Assembly (NCBI GenBank): GCA_958295785.1
Contig: OY282377.1
Location: 2,246,394 to 2,310,393 of the forward strand
Reading direction: 5' to 3'
Source of the DNA: an uncultured Latescibacterota bacterium
GTDB taxonomy: Bacteria; Latescibacterota; UBA2968
DNA length: 64,000 nucleotides
How positions within the stretch are numbered: the stretch's first letter is position 1; every line of letters starts with the position of its first letter. The notes under the pieces are model-generated. The model was not told the DNA's origin. It saw only the letters and a list, made by a program, of their open reading frames with translations, and did not search any database. Made by a program: the position numbers and the translations under genes. Shown piece after piece: positions 1 to 9,033 of this stretch.

Positions 1-281
1 AAAAAAAAGTAGGCGAGCGGGGTACAACTGCCTTAGCAGTTCAAAAATGCCGCTCTCATGCGCCGAGAGGCTGGCACAGCGCAAATCGCTTTGCGGGTCG
101 CACAACATGCGTTGGCCTGCAAGGTGGGTTGCAAAATAGATGTGGGTTGCGAGACAGCCTTGCGCGCTGTGCGCGATGGCATTTTTGCCATGGCTTCTCT
201 GAATGACTGCGGAACGGCAAGGAAATCATTTGCGGGTCGCATATCGCATCACATCAGGGCAACAGAAAATCAATTTAGGAT
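1..281 (+). repeat. MITE-like dispersed repeat, copy A (3' part)
   Basis: This is the right-hand part of a dispersed element that also occurs at 3181-3579, 11557-12028, 48343-48785 and 53127-53616. It carries the shared words for a GGGGTACAACTGC hairpin, a stretch reading GCCTTGCGCGCTGTGCG, and the right terminal repeat ending at about 281 in a variant of AAAATCAATTTAGTAT. Its left end lies outside the window. Small ORFs inside it differ between copies and look non-coding. Confidence 0.8.
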
Positions 282-755
282 AACCACTCCGAAAGACGCG
301 AAAGGGAAAACCGAGGGGTGCTAACCACTAACCACTGACCACTGATTTTTTTTCTCGTGTGGGCCGTATGTCGATATCGAGAGTAATTTATTGATTTCAT
401 CGCGCATTTGCAAGCATCCGAATATCCCGATAGGCCGCAGGCACAGGGGCTACATGCCTTTCCTTCGCTTCATCTGCGATCTGCCTTTCATCCGCGATCC
501 GCCTTTTATCTTCTATTTTCGGGCGGGCACGGGGGCACCGCCCCTACGTTTTTATTTTCGCTTCTTTCTTTTGTTTTCTTGTGCTTTCATCTGCGTTCAT
601 CTGGGTTTGTTTTTCGCCTTTCATCCGCGCAATCCGCGTCATCCGTTTCATCCGCGCCTCGATCTTCGCAACAATGGGCTTTTCACTTTTTGTCTTTTCC
701 CGTATATTTTGGTGGTTCACCACATTGTCCAACTTCTCAAACCGAAGGATATTCC
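282..755. other. Intergenic stretch made of short repeats
   Basis: No gene is supported here. The stretch holds a TAACCACT/TGACCACT run (about 322-346), a GGGGC/GCCCC hairpin element (517-564) and many TTCATCCGCG/ATCCGCC words (about 470-660). All of these recur elsewhere in the window between genes. The long upstream extension of the next ORF runs through this material and its predicted peptide is low-complexity, so I treat it as non-coding. Confidence 0.6.
517..564 (+). repeat. GGGGC/GCCCC hairpin repeat element
   Basis: A GC-rich palindromic unit of the form CGGGCGGGCACGGGGGCACC-GCCCCTACG. The same unit, in either orientation, occurs at about 3144-3172, 6941-6983, 15825-15863, 19576-19622, 19730-19757, 22790-22826, 62622-62654, 62810-62840 and 62869-62896, always between genes. 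The inner GGGGC-3nt-GCCCC can fold, so it may act as a REP-like element or weak terminator. Confidence 0.75.
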
Positions 756-1955
756 ATGGAAGGCATCTACCGTTTTGTGCTTACCGATGTCGAGCACGCG
801 CTTTGGACCGAATCGTGGACAGTCGATGAATCCACCCTGCCACTGGGCACGGGGCACACTTGGCGCGTGCAAAAAACCGCGCTCAAAGGCGGCTTGCAAG
901 ACGGGGTCGATCTCATTGAAATCGACAATGGCGCGTTGTCTGTGTTCGTCGTGCCCACGCGCGGCATGGGCATTTGGAAGGGTCTTTATCGCGGCATTCC
1001 CCTGGGATGGGAATCGCCCGTGCGCGACCTCGTCAATCCGGCCTTTGTCGATCTCAACGACCGAGGCGGCTTGGGCTGGCTCAAGGGGTTCAACGAGTGG
1101 ATCGTGCGCTGTGGCCTGGACAGCAATGGCGCGCCCGGCAGCGATGTGGTGATCGACAACAACGGCAACGAGGCCGAAGTGTTCGTGCCCCTGCACGGCA
1201 AAATCGCCAATCTGCCCGCGCGGCATGTGGAGGTGCAAATCGACCTGTCGCCGCCCCATCGCATCACGGTCTTGGGCATCGTGGATGAAACCATGATGTT
1301 TGGCCCGGCCCTGCGCCTGACCACGGCCCTATCGACCACCTTGGGTAGCAACAGCCTCACCATCGCGGATCAAGTGACCAATCTCAACGACAAGCCCGCC
1401 GAACTGCAACTCCTCTACCACTGCAACTACGGCGCGCCCATCTTGGAAGCAGGCGCGTCATTGGTCGCGCCGTTTAAAACCGTGTCGCCGCGCGATCCCC
1501 ATGCACAGCGCGACATCGAGACCTGCGACCAATTTTGCGGCCCCACGCCGGGCTATGTGGAGCAAGTGTATTTTTTCGAACTCACCGGCAAACGCGGGGG
1601 ACAAACCGCGGTCTTGCTCAAAAACGCCGATGGCAGCATGGGGTCGTCCCTCCACTTTTCGCGCAAGCAAATGCCGTATTTCACGCTTTGGAAAAACACG
1701 GCCTCCCTGCGAGATGGGTACGTCACCGGTCTGGAGCCGGCCACCAACTATCCCAATCCCAAACGCTTTGAACGCGACGCCGGGCGCGTGATCAGCCTCA
1801 ACGGCGGGGAAACGCACCACTGCGACCTCGCCATCGCGGTTCACGACACCAAACGCGACGTGCAAAATATCGAACGCAAAATCGCCCAAATGCAAAAAAA
1901 CGCCGCGCCAAAAGTATCGAAAAAAATCCTCTCGCGCCTGTCGTCAGTAGGATAA
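756..1955 (+). CDS. DUF4432 family protein (aldose 1-epimerase-like fold)
   Basis: Encodes a 399-residue protein that resembles the DUF4432 family, beta-sandwich proteins related to galactose mutarotases. Family members are thought to bind sugars, but their reaction is not established. Visible landmarks are a TRGMGIWKG segment near residue 70, typical of the family's sugar-contact region, and a GFNEWIVRCGL segment. The ATG at 756 is chosen because it has a GAAGGA-like ribosome site just upstream and begins the conserved region; the longer ORF runs back through repeat DNA. No signal peptide is visible, so the protein is probably cytoplasmic. It stands alone, with repeats on both sides. The family call is fairly secure; the substrate is unknown. 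Confidence 0.8.
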   Translation: MEGIYRFVLTDVEHALWTESWTVDESTLPLGTGHTWRVQKTALKGGLQDGVDLIEIDNGALSVFVVPTRGMGIWKGLYRGIPLGWESPVRDLVNPAFVDLNDRGGLGWLKGFNEWIVRCGLDSNGAPGSDVVIDNNGNEAEVFVPLHGKIANLPARHVEVQIDLSPPHRITVLGIVDETMMFGPALRLTTALSTTLGSNSLTIADQVTNLNDKPAELQLLYHCNYGAPILEAGASLVAPFKTVSPRDPHAQRDIETCDQFCGPTPGYVEQVYFFELTGKRGGQTAVLLKNADGSMGSSLHFSRKQMPYFTLWKNTASLRDGYVTGLEPATNYPNPKRFERDAGRVISLNGGETHHCDLAIAVHDTKRDVQNIERKIAQMQKNAAPKVSKKILSRLSSVG

Positions 1956-2090
1956 TCAAGCCTGTCATTCTGAGCGTAGCGTGCTCGGTTGCTTGCTGCC
2001 GTCCCTACGGCTGATGGGGCGGGGATTGATTACTGATTACAGGTTACTGACCTCTGAAAGTTCACGGCTAACCACTTTTTGGGAATTGTT
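1956..2090. other. Short intergenic region with repeat words
   Basis: Contains a TGTCATTCTGAGCG word (about 1963-1976) and several GATTACTGATTAC / ACTGACC / TAACCACT words that belong to the dispersed short-repeat families seen throughout the window. No promoter could be assigned with confidence. Confidence 0.4.
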
Positions 2091-2420
2091 ATGACCAAAA
2101 CGTTTGGCAAATTGTGCGAACAGGGCATCGGCAAAGTGCGCCGCTTTTTGCTGTTGCGGTTTCGCAAAGCGTATGTCGAGCAACAGGTTGAACGCCGGCA
2201 GGGCGAGTGCAATCAATGTGGCAATTGCTGCGAACTGTTGTTCAAATGCCCGTTTCTCATCAAAAACGATACGGGAGATACCCTGTGCAGCATTTATGAA
2301 AACCGCCCGAAACAATGCGCGGCATTTCCCATTGACAAGAGGTGTTTGTCAGAAGTCGATTTCGATTGCACTTATACATTTCTGCAAATTGAGCCGCAGG
2401 TTCAGCGTGCCGACACCTGA
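2091..2420 (+). CDS. YkgJ-type cysteine cluster protein (CxxCxxCC, putative metal-binding)
   Basis: A 109-residue cytoplasmic protein rich in cysteine. It has the CNQCGNCC signature near residue 40, followed by a KCPFL cysteine, a CSIYENRPKQC motif and a final DKRC. This spacing matches the Pfam zinc/iron-chelating CxxCxxCC family, whose cellular job is not known. ATG at 2091 is preferred over the in-frame TTG at 2079. The C-terminus runs into the leader of the next gene, 36 bases downstream, so the two may be co-transcribed. The family assignment rests on the cysteine pattern and is good; no function is inferred. Confidence 0.8.
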   Translation: MTKTFGKLCEQGIGKVRRFLLLRFRKAYVEQQVERRQGECNQCGNCCELLFKCPFLIKNDTGDTLCSIYENRPKQCAAFPIDKRCLSEVDFDCTYTFLQIEPQVQRADT

Positions 2421-2456
2421 CGGAACTCTGCGCCTCCCTCCAACGTTCTAAAAATC

Positions 2457-3116
2457 ATGCGCCATTTCTTGTTTATCCTGATGCTCTCTGCGCCCTGCGC
2501 GGCGCAATTGCGCGAACCGCCAGCGGCATTTACTATCGCCCGTCTCAAATACGACGGCGGCGGCGACTGGTATAACGGCCCGACAGAAATCCCCAATCTG
2601 CTCGCATTTATCGCGCAACACACGCCCATTCGCACCGCCGAACAAGAAGCCCAAGTCGCGCTGACAGACGAACACCTCTTCGCCTATCCCGTGCTGTTTC
2701 TCACGGGCCATGGCAACATCCGATTCTCAGAAGAGGAATTGCGGCGGTTGCGCCTGTACCTCGAGCGCGGGGGGTTTCTCTTTGCCAACGACGACTACGG
2801 GTTGGACAAGCCCTTTCGCAAAGAACTTCAACGCGCATTCCCGGACAAAAAGCTCGTCCCATTGCCCCTGTCTTTTGGCCTTTTTCAGACGCCGTTTCAC
2901 TTTCCAAACGGCTTGCCAAAAATCCACGAACACGACGGCGCCCCCCCGCAGGCTTTGGGGTTGTTTCACGAGGGCCGCCTGATCGTTTTTTACAACGTGA
3001 GCAGCGATATTGCCGATGGGTGGGATGATCCGGACGTACACAACGACCCGCCCGAAAAAAGACAAGAGGCCCTCAAAATGGGCACCAATGTGATTGTTTG
3101 GGCACTGACGCATTAA
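2457..3116 (+). CDS. DUF4159 domain-containing exported protein
   Basis: Encodes 219 residues. Residues 1-17 form a signal peptide (hydrophobic FLFILML, then CAA|Q). The mature part begins with the YDGGGDWYN motif (residues 32-40) and has a GHGNIRFSEEEL stretch followed by RGGFLFANDDYG, both characteristic of DUF4159. The fold is thought to be glutamine-amidotransferase/ThuA-like, but the function is unknown. The protein is probably periplasmic. The family commonly occurs with DUF4175, MoxR and TPR genes, and all three lie downstream here. A copy of the MITE-like repeat separates it from the DUF4175 gene. Confidence 0.85.
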   Translation: MRHFLFILMLSAPCAAQLREPPAAFTIARLKYDGGGDWYNGPTEIPNLLAFIAQHTPIRTAEQEAQVALTDEHLFAYPVLFLTGHGNIRFSEEELRRLRLYLERGGFLFANDDYGLDKPFRKELQRAFPDKKLVPLPLSFGLFQTPFHFPNGLPKIHEHDGAPPQALGLFHEGRLIVFYNVSSDIADGWDDPDVHNDPPEKRQEALKMGTNVIVWALTH

Positions 3117-3143
3117 AAGGAAAGATACAAGACGAGCGGTATA

Positions 3144-3172
3144 TGTAGGGGCGATGCCCCCGTGCTCGCCCG
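3144..3172 (+). repeat. GGGGC/GCCCC hairpin repeat element
   Basis: Copy of the dispersed hairpin unit (GTAGGGGCGATGCCCCCGTG...), lying immediately upstream of a 5'-truncated MITE-like repeat. Confidence 0.7.
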
Positions 3173-3180
3173 CAGTGTAT

Positions 3181-3579
3181 GAGGAATTGGGAACAGACGT
3201 TCCGTAGAGATCATGCGTTGCTCGTCTCAAGCATTTGGTCCTACAGCATCGTTTGTTGCCTTTGATGCGTTGGCTACGCCTGTGCCTACGGCGTGCGGCG
3301 ACTTCCTTTTTTTCAGCAGCAAAAAAAGGAAGCAAAAAATGCCGCTCTCAAACGCCGAGGGGTGCTCTGCACAGCGCAAATCGCTTTTGTAGGAGCACGA
3401 CATGCGCCGGCCTGCAAGGTGGGTTGCGAGATGGACTTGCGCGCTGTGCGTGATGGCTTTATCCGATGGTCTTTTGGGATGGCCTGGTTGCAATGGCTTC
3501 TCTAAATGACTGCGTAACGGCAAGGAGATCGCTTGCGGGTAGCATATCGCATCAGGGCAACTGAAAATCAATTTAGTAT
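3181..3579 (+). repeat. MITE-like dispersed repeat, copy B (5'-truncated)
   Basis: Begins within the GAGGAA...GGAACAGACGT section of the element, so it lacks the left terminal repeat. It keeps the right terminal repeat AAAATCAATTTAGTAT, ending at 3579. It fills most of the gap between the DUF4159 and DUF4175 genes. Compared with copy E it has lost internal blocks, including the GGGGTACAACTGC hairpin. Confidence 0.8.
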
Positions 3580-3629
3580 GACCTCTTACTTTTGGGCCGG
3601 GCGGCCGGGGTGACTCACCACTGATTTCC

Positions 3630-6600
3630 ATGACTGCACAATCCGCATATCAAAAACTCACGCACCGGCTCGCAAAGTTGCGCGTGCTGATCGCCGCGAA
3701 TCGGGTGCTGACCGGGGTGGGCATCGCGCTGGCCTTTGTGCTCGGCGCGGGGCTCGTGCTCATCGCGCTCGAATCCATCTTTTACATGCGCCCGATCCCC
3801 AAGCTCATTTTGGAAGGCGCGTGCGCGTTGGGCGTCGCGTTCCTCATCGGGTACTTCTGCGTCATGCCCATTGTCAGGCCGCCGAGCCTCGACGAGATCG
3901 CCCTGCGCGTTGAACGGCATTTCGGGGGGTTGCAACAGCACTTGATCAACGCGCTTCAGTTGTGGCGGCAACGCGAACGGGACGGGCACGCCACGGCATT
4001 GGTCGATGCCGCGATCATCCAAGCCGAAGAAGCCACGCATCACCTCGCTTATGAAACGCTCATCGACCGCAAGCCCCCCATCCGCGCGGCTATGGCGGCC
4101 ATCGCGCTCGCGGTGGTGGGCCTGTTGCTCCACGCGCTGTGGCCCAACGCATTGGCCGGCGCGGCGCAGCGCCTTGCGAGCCCCCAAACGCATTACACCC
4201 GCCCGCCCGATACGCACATTGTTATGCGCCCGGGCCATGTCGAGGTCATCGGGGGAGAGCCGCTCGCCATCACCGCGCAACTTTCGGGCGTTGTCCCGCG
4301 CACCGCACGTCTTTTTGTGCGCGAATCAGGCGGGCAAACCTGGGCGTCGTTTGTCTTGCCCGTCAAACAAATGGGCGCGTCTTATCACTTTCCCGCGGTC
4401 ACGCGATCATTTGACTATCGCCTCTCGGCCCACGACGCGCAAACCCCCATCTACACGGCGACTGTCCACCCGCGTCCAATTGTCGCGCACATCTCGCACG
4501 ATGACCGTTTCCCGCCCCATACAAATCTGCCCGACCGCATAGATCAACAAGGCGGCGATATTGTGGTCCCAATCGGCACAGAGGTCGCGTTGACCATCGA
4601 GGCCAACAAACCGATTGAGACCGCGTCGCTCGTTTTTGACGACTCTGCCCGATTGCCCGCTGCGGTGGCTTCATCGCAGGCCCATGTGATCTTTACCGTT
4701 GAAAAAGACGGGCGTTATCGCATCGGCTTGCGCGATTCGCAGAGGGTCGGCAACAAAGACCCGGTTTCATATCGCATCGTCGCGCTGCCCGATCATCCCC
4801 CCGAGGTGCGTTTGTTGCGCCCGGGCCGCGATATCGATCTCTCCGAATCCCTGCGCGTTTCCCTGCTTGCCGAAGCTTTTGACGACTACGGCGTTTCGCG
4901 TCTTGAAGTGCGCTATCGCACGGTGGATGACACTGGCAACGACCGGGTCATTCCAATCGCCACAACGCCCGCCCGCGAAGCCGAGGCGTCCTATCATTGG
5001 GACCTGTCCGTTCTCAACTTGTTGCCGGGCGATCAGGTATCGTATCGGATACGCGCGTACGACAACAACCCCGACCCATCGTTTGGCGAAACAGCCACTT
5101 TCACCATTCGCTTACCCAGCCTGTTTGAAATCCACGAAGCAGCGGAAAAAACGCAGCGCGAGAGCATTGAACAGATCGAAAGCGTTCAAGAACGCGGGCG
5201 CGAACTCGACCAACGCCTCAAAGCCCTCGCCCGCGAAATGCTGTCCAAAGACGCGCTGGGTTGGCAGGAAAAGCGCGAATTGGAAAAAGCACGCCAAACG
5301 CAGGCCGAACTCGCCGAAGAAATCGAAACCACAGCCGAGCAACTCGCCCGCGCCCTCGACCGGCTCGAAGACAGCGGGTTGCTCGAAGACGACACCCTGC
5401 AAAAACTCGACGAATTGCACGAATTGCTCTCGCAAATCCGCACGCCAGAACTGATGGAAGTGATGAAAAAATTGGATGAAGCCGTTCAAAATGCCGACGC
5501 GGAAATGGTGCGCGAAGCCTTGGAAGAATTTCAGAATGAGCGCGAAAAATTTCACGAGAATATCGACCGCGCCTTGGCCCTGCTCCAGCGCGTGCGGCAG
5601 CAACAAACCCTGGACGCGCTCGATCAAAAACTCGAAGAACTCGCCCATGCCCAAGACCAACTCACGCAGCACATAGAACGCGACCTATCGGACGACCTCG
5701 CACGGCGGCAAGGGCAAATCGCCCGCGACACCGAGCAGTTGCGCGAAGAATTGCACCGCGCCGCGCAGGAGATGGACAGCCCCACCGATGGCGACCTCGA
5801 CCGCATAGCCGACGCCATGCGCCGCAAAAAACTCGCCGAGCGCATGGATCGCGTGCGCGGGGACTTGGCCTTTGGGCAACGGCAAAGCGCGCGCAAAAGC
5901 AGTGCGTCAATCGCCGGCGATTTGCAAGCCCTCAGCCGGCGATTTGAGGACACCCGGCAGCGATTTATCCAGCGTCAAAAAGACGAGGTCGCCCGGGACC
6001 TCAACCGCGTATTGCACGATTTGATCGCCCTATCGCAGGCGCAAGAACGCACGGCCAAGCGCGCAGATGCGGCGCGAGACCGCAGCGATACAGCACCCCT
6101 TGCACGCGATCAGGCGCGCACCCTCGCAGGCGCGTCGCGCATGGCGGGCCGCGTGCTCGACGCGTCGCGGAAGAGCTTTTTCGTGCCGCCGAGCGCGCAG
6201 GCCGCGCTGGGCAATGCACTGAACAACATGGAAGAAGCCGCCGAGCACCTCAACGCGGGCAATGCCAATCAGGCGTCCAAACTCGCCCGCGAAGCCATGG
6301 GCGCGATCAACAGTGCCGCGATGATGGTGCAAAACGCGCTCGGCCAACTCGCGTCGTCGCAATCCGGCACGGGCTTTGAAGAAATGATGGCACAAATGGC
6401 CGCACTCGCGCAACAACAAGGGGAGGTCAATGCCCAAACGGAAAATCTATTTGGACAACCGGGCAAGGCCGGGCAACCTTCGTGGCAACGCCTCGCGGCC
6501 CAACAGCGCGCCATTCAGAACGCGCTCAATGCCCTGCGAGACGAATTGGCCCAACAACGGCGCGAGATGCTCGGGGACCTGGGCAAAATCGCGGGCGACA

Positions 6601-6923
6601 TGCGCGAAACCGCCCGCGAACTCGCGCAGCGACAGATTGCGCCCCAAACCCTGATGCGACAACGACAAATTCTCTCCCGCTTGCTCGATGCCCAACAGGC
6701 GATGCGCGAGCGCGGCAAGAGCAAAAAGCGACAGGCGCGCACGGGCGAAAATGTGGCCTATCGCGGGCCTGGATCGCTCCCCGCAAATTTGGGCGAAGCC
6801 GACAATCCGCTGCGCCGCCTGATGCGCGAGGCCCTCAAAGAAGGGTATTCCGCCGAGTACCAAGCCCTCATCCGACGGTATTTTGAAAACCTGATCGCGG
6901 AGGAAAGGCGGATCGCGGATTAA
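3630..6923 (+). CDS. DUF4175 family membrane protein with long coiled coil
   Basis: Encodes 1097 residues. The N-terminus has two closely spaced membrane helices (about 28-50 and 55-85) and a third near 150-170. A beta-rich extracytoplasmic part (about 190-490) follows, and then a very long, charged, Glu/Gln/Arg-rich coiled-coil segment (about 500-1060). This layout and the sequence match the DUF4175 family of FCB bacteria. Its molecular role is unknown; family members sit with MoxR, TPR and DUF4159 genes, as here. ATG at 3630 is used; the upstream signal is weak and lies in repeat DNA. The protein is probably an inner-membrane organiser with a large soluble rod. Confidence 0.85.
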   Translation: MTAQSAYQKLTHRLAKLRVLIAANRVLTGVGIALAFVLGAGLVLIALESIFYMRPIPKLILEGACALGVAFLIGYFCVMPIVRPPSLDEIALRVERHFGGLQQHLINALQLWRQRERDGHATALVDAAIIQAEEATHHLAYETLIDRKPPIRAAMAAIALAVVGLLLHALWPNALAGAAQRLASPQTHYTRPPDTHIVMRPGHVEVIGGEPLAITAQLSGVVPRTARLFVRESGGQTWASFVLPVKQMGASYHFPAVTRSFDYRLSAHDAQTPIYTATVHPRPIVAHISHDDRFPPHTNLPDRIDQQGGDIVVPIGTEVALTIEANKPIETASLVFDDSARLPAAVASSQAHVIFTVEKDGRYRIGLRDSQRVGNKDPVSYRIVALPDHPPEVRLLRPGRDIDLSESLRVSLLAEAFDDYGVSRLEVRYRTVDDTGNDRVIPIATTPAREAEASYHWDLSVLNLLPGDQVSYRIRAYDNNPDPSFGETATFTIRLPSLFEIHEAAEKTQRESIEQIESVQERGRELDQRLKALAREMLSKDALGWQEKRELEKARQTQAELAEEIETTAEQLARALDRLEDSGLLEDDTLQKLDELHELLSQIRTPELMEVMKKLDEAVQNADAEMVREALEEFQNEREKFHENIDRALALLQRVRQQQTLDALDQKLEELAHAQDQLTQHIERDLSDDLARRQGQIARDTEQLREELHRAAQEMDSPTDGDLDRIADAMRRKKLAERMDRVRGDLAFGQRQSARKSSASIAGDLQALSRRFEDTRQRFIQRQKDEVARDLNRVLHDLIALSQAQERTAKRADAARDRSDTAPLARDQARTLAGASRMAGRVLDASRKSFFVPPSAQAALGNALNNMEEAAEHLNAGNANQASKLAREAMGAINSAAMMVQNALGQLASSQSGTGFEEMMAQMAALAQQQGEVNAQTENLFGQPGKAGQPSWQRLAAQQRAIQNALNALRDELAQQRREMLGDLGKIAGDMRETARELAQRQIAPQTLMRQRQILSRLLDAQQAMRERGKSKKRQARTGENVAYRGPGSLPANLGEADNPLRRLMREALKEGYSAEYQALIRRYFENLIAEERRIAD

Positions 6924-6940
6924 AGGCAAAGGCAAGAGGC

Positions 6941-6983
6941 GAAAATAAAAACGTAGGGGCGGTGCTCCCGTGCCCGCCAGAAG
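6941..6983 (+). repeat. GGGGC/GCCCC hairpin repeat element
   Basis: Another copy of the dispersed hairpin (AAAATAAAAACGTAGGGGCG then GTGCTCCCGTGCCCGCC). It follows directly on the DUF4175 stop codon and is followed by GACGCAGTACCCCGCTCCGCG, a member of the GTAC hairpin-word family. Confidence 0.65.
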
Positions 6984-7095
6984 ATAAAAGTAGCGGTCAG
7001 TCCCCATGGTTTTTTCTTTTCGCGCTTTGTGCTGACGCAGTACCCCGCTCCGCGTCTTTCGCCGTGGTCAGCGACCAGAGAATTGAGGAAGTCAA

Positions 7096-8910
7096 ATGCG
7101 CCAATCCCTCCGCAGTTTGTGTCTCCTCGCAGTGCTCTCGCACTTTGCAGGCGTTGCGATGGCAGAGCTTTCGCCCGCACAGATCAACGCCGAACTCAAT
7201 CGCGCGATGGTGCTCGAAGCCAAAAAGGATTTGACGGGTGCTATCGGCATTTACCAACGCCTTTGCGAACAACTTCCCCATCGCGGCGATTTGGTTTCGC
7301 GCCTCGAAGCCGCGCTTTCTCGGGCCGGCAGATATGCCGAAGCCGCAGACCTGTCGCGCCAACGCTTGGCGGTTGATCCAGACGACATGGATACGCGCCT
7401 GCGCCTTGGGCAAGCCCTGCTCGCATTGGGCCAAGTGGATTCGGCGGACGCGCATTGGGATCGCGTGCTTCGACACGCGACCATCCTGACCCCGTTTGCC
7501 ATGGTTGCGGATCACTACCGCAGGCGCAACATGGACAGCCGCGCCGAACAGACGTACCGCCGCGCGCGCATCGCGTTCAAAGATGCCGCGCTTTTTGCGC
7601 GTGAACTCGCCGAACTCGCCGAACGCCAAGTGCGCTATCCCGATGCGGTGCGCGAATATCTCATCTATGCAGAGGACAATCCCCAATATCTCCCGATAGT
7701 CGAGGACCGCCTGCGCGATTTTGCCCACAATGGCGACCGACACGCCGAGGTTTTTGACCTGATGGCGTCCAGCATCTCGCTTTCAGATCAAAATCAACGC
7801 CGCCTGCTCATCGAATACGCCCTGCCCGCTGGATTTGCCGCGCAAACGCTCGCATTGTTGCAGTCTTATGACGCGCTGAATGAATGGACGTCCTTGTTTC
7901 GCATTGCGCGTTATAGTCTTGACCACGGCGATCCCACAACCGCCATTGCCGCGTATCAAACCGCGTACAATCGCGTGGATCGTGCGGATCTTAGAACACG
8001 CGCACAATTGGGCCTAGGCAAGGCGTGCGAACGCGCAAACCGCCCCGCGGATGCACAAACCGAGTACGACGCCCTCATCGCGCAATATCCCGAACGCGCC
8101 GAGGCCGACGAAGCCCGGTTTCGCATGGGCATGATTTTGCGCGACCACCGCAAGGACGCCGCCGGTGCCCAACAGGCGTTTCAAACCCTGATCCAGACCA
8201 ACCGCCGCAACACCTGGCGATACAAGGCCCTTTTCGCGCTCGCCGAAGGCCATCTCCAAGCCGACAACGCGGATGCGGCGCGGCGCGTCTATCATCAAAT
8301 CATCGCGGAAATGGCAAACGCGCCCGAAGAAACCGAAGCGCGTTTTCGATTGGCTGAATTGCATTTTCTTTTGGGGCAGATCGACGATGCACAAACCCTG
8401 CTCGATACCGTGCTCAAAGCAGATGTCAACCGCGACATTATCAACGATGCCATCGCCCTGTCTGCCCTGTTGCAAGAAGGCATGCGCGCAGATTCGACGC
8501 TGTTTCGCGCATACTCCCGCGCCTGCCTCAAGTTGCGCCAAAATGGTCACGCAGGTGCTCTGCGCGATTTTGAAGCCCTGTATCGCGCCCATCCGCAATC
8601 CTTTCTCGCGGATCGCCTGCTCGATCATCAGGCCCAAATACATGCGAATCAAAAACGCTATCCACAGGCCATTCAGACCTATCGCAAACTCATCGCGGAT
8701 CGACCCCACAGTCCGCTTTGTCCCGCAGCCCACATCACACAGGGCGCGATTTACGACAATCACTTGGGACAGTATTACGACGCGCAAAAAGCCTACGAAA
8801 CCCTGCTCGTGGATTATCCCATGAGCCTTGAAGCCGACATCGCACGCGAACAATTGCGGACGCTCGAAAGAAAAATTCAGAACATCACCGGGAAAAATGC
8901 AACCCCATAA
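7096..8910 (+). CDS. Exported tetratricopeptide-repeat protein
   Basis: Encodes 604 residues. It starts with a signal peptide (LCLLAVLSHFAGVAMA|E) and then consists of helical TPR-like units throughout, for example AELNRAMVLEAKKDLTGAI near the start, RADLRTRAQLGLGKACERA in the middle and QIHANQKRYPQAIQTYRKL near the end. ATG at 7096 has a GAGGAAG ribosome site. TPR proteins are protein-protein scaffolds; this one probably acts in the periplasm with the neighbouring DUF4175 and DUF4159 products. It is tightly placed in the same direction as the genes on both sides. No enzymatic motif was seen. Confidence 0.8.
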   Translation: MRQSLRSLCLLAVLSHFAGVAMAELSPAQINAELNRAMVLEAKKDLTGAIGIYQRLCEQLPHRGDLVSRLEAALSRAGRYAEAADLSRQRLAVDPDDMDTRLRLGQALLALGQVDSADAHWDRVLRHATILTPFAMVADHYRRRNMDSRAEQTYRRARIAFKDAALFARELAELAERQVRYPDAVREYLIYAEDNPQYLPIVEDRLRDFAHNGDRHAEVFDLMASSISLSDQNQRRLLIEYALPAGFAAQTLALLQSYDALNEWTSLFRIARYSLDHGDPTTAIAAYQTAYNRVDRADLRTRAQLGLGKACERANRPADAQTEYDALIAQYPERAEADEARFRMGMILRDHRKDAAGAQQAFQTLIQTNRRNTWRYKALFALAEGHLQADNADAARRVYHQIIAEMANAPEETEARFRLAELHFLLGQIDDAQTLLDTVLKADVNRDIINDAIALSALLQEGMRADSTLFRAYSRACLKLRQNGHAGALRDFEALYRAHPQSFLADRLLDHQAQIHANQKRYPQAIQTYRKLIADRPHSPLCPAAHITQGAIYDNHLGQYYDAQKAYETLLVDYPMSLEADIAREQLRTLERKIQNITGKNATP

Positions 8911-9033
8911 AAGCAGGGGTCAGTCCCTCGTGCCTGTTCGAAGATGGGACTACGAACAGGCGCGAAAAGGCGCGGAGGGGGTGGGGTTAATCCGCGCAAT
9001 CCCTTAATCCGCGATCAAAGGAGTAAAAAAGAT

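Noticed and set aside
58-324. Small ORFs inside the MITE-like repeats
   Set aside because: The frames and peptides differ between copies A to E and are broken by indels, so no protein is conserved.
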